This document shows, piece by piece, positions 12,929 through 13,116 of a stretch of 13,116 nucleotides of DNA. Each line of letters starts with the position of its first letter. Positions within the stretch are counted from its first letter, which is position 1. The DNA lies in contig JAYSFC010000111.1 in NCBI GenBank assembly GCA_041913505.1, forward strand, positions 1 through 13,116, in the 5' to 3' direction. The position numbers and the translations under genes were made by a program. The notes beneath the pieces are model-generated. The model was not told the DNA's origin. It was given only the letters and a program-made list of their open reading frames with translations, and ran no database searches. This DNA is from JAYSFC01 sp041913505. GTDB lineage: Bacteria; Pseudomonadota; Gammaproteobacteria; Burkholderiales; Burkholderiaceae_C.

Positions 12929-13116
12929 ATGAATCAATCCACTGTTGTTACAACTGGCCCGGTCACCGATGGTGTAAGGCAGGCGCTCGAAATTTCCCTG
13001 CGCGGCGTGGAGGAGCTGCTGCCGCAGGAGGAGTGGGTGAAGAAGCTCGCGCGTTCGGAGGCCACGGGCCAGCCGCTGCGCATCAAGCTGGGCCTGGACC
13101 CGACGGCGCCCGACAT
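12929..13116 (+). CDS. tyrS: Tyrosyl-tRNA synthetase, N-terminal fragment
   Basis: Class I aminoacyl-tRNA synthetase that charges tRNA-Tyr. Only the first 62 codons are in the window and the gene runs off the right edge. The visible part, including RGVEELLPQEEWVKKLARSEATG, given here as RGVEELLPQEEW (25-36) and KKLARS (38-43), and above all LRIKLGLDPTAPD (49-61), is diagnostic; the latter directly precedes the HLGH nucleotide-binding signature in the family. The N-terminus resembles the TyrZ type found in many proteobacteria more than E. coli TyrS. ATG 12929 has no Shine-Dalgarno, but the codons before it are not conserved. It is divergent from the M23 gene. Confidence 0.93.
   Translation, partial: MNQSTVVTTGPVTDGVRQALEISLRGVEELLPQEEWVKKLARSEATGQPLRIKLGLDPTAPD

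Noticed and set aside
12731..12937. Extending the M23 gene to ATG 12937
   Set aside because: The extra 69 residues are Arg/His-rich with no signal peptide and would put the membrane anchor about 97 residues in. They would also cover the likely promoter region.

Overview
The window is a gene-dense, high-GC chromosomal segment from a betaproteobacterium. The proteins and a characteristic double-hairpin intergenic repeat point to Comamonadaceae (the Acidovorax / Diaphorobacter / Melaminivora neighbourhood), a placement made by recognition and not by a search. I see no phage, plasmid, insertion-sequence, CRISPR, tRNA or rRNA signature. No gene-free stretch exceeds about 200 bases.

Layout: (1) 1-3227, plus strand: the end of ahcY (SAH hydrolase), a Comamonadaceae-type repeat, a TlyA-family rRNA methyltransferase with a large acidic insertion, metF overlapping it by 4 bases, and an RlpA-like lipoprotein. 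ahcY and metF belong to the methionine/SAM cycle. (2) 3231-4112, minus strand: rlmJ, converging on rlpA with 3 bases between stop codons. (3) 4305-6077, plus: a membrane-anchored Ser/Thr protein kinase whose C-terminus carries two tandem copies of a small Cys motif. (4) 6105-7134: a complete transcription unit for ribosomal proteins L13 and S9 (promoter, structured leader, rplM, rpsI, terminator). (5) 7163-8794, plus: a membrane-anchored coiled-coil protein, a bactofilin, and the A-type Fe-S carrier erpA ending in a strong terminator. (6) 8819-10231, plus: an MdtD-like drug:H+ antiporter, again converging with a 3-base gap on (7) 10235-12730, minus: a periplasmic M23 endopeptidase followed by anmK (anhydro-MurNAc kinase), a wall-cleavage plus wall-recycling pair. 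(8) 12929-end, plus: the start of tyrS, divergent from the M23 gene.

Most genes are housekeeping. Several deal with the envelope: RlpA, bactofilin with its coiled-coil neighbour, the M23 peptidase and AnmK. The order erpA / anmK / M23 / tyrS resembles the arrangement I recall from Pseudomonas aeruginosa (PA0665-PA0668), so the antiporter gene looks like an insertion into an old neighbourhood. I did not find a clearly new multi-gene system. The most unusual items are the split TlyA methyltransferase domain, the duplicated C-x3-G-x2-S-x-P-[LV]-C motif in the kinase, and several well-formed inverted repeats in leaders and intergenic regions.
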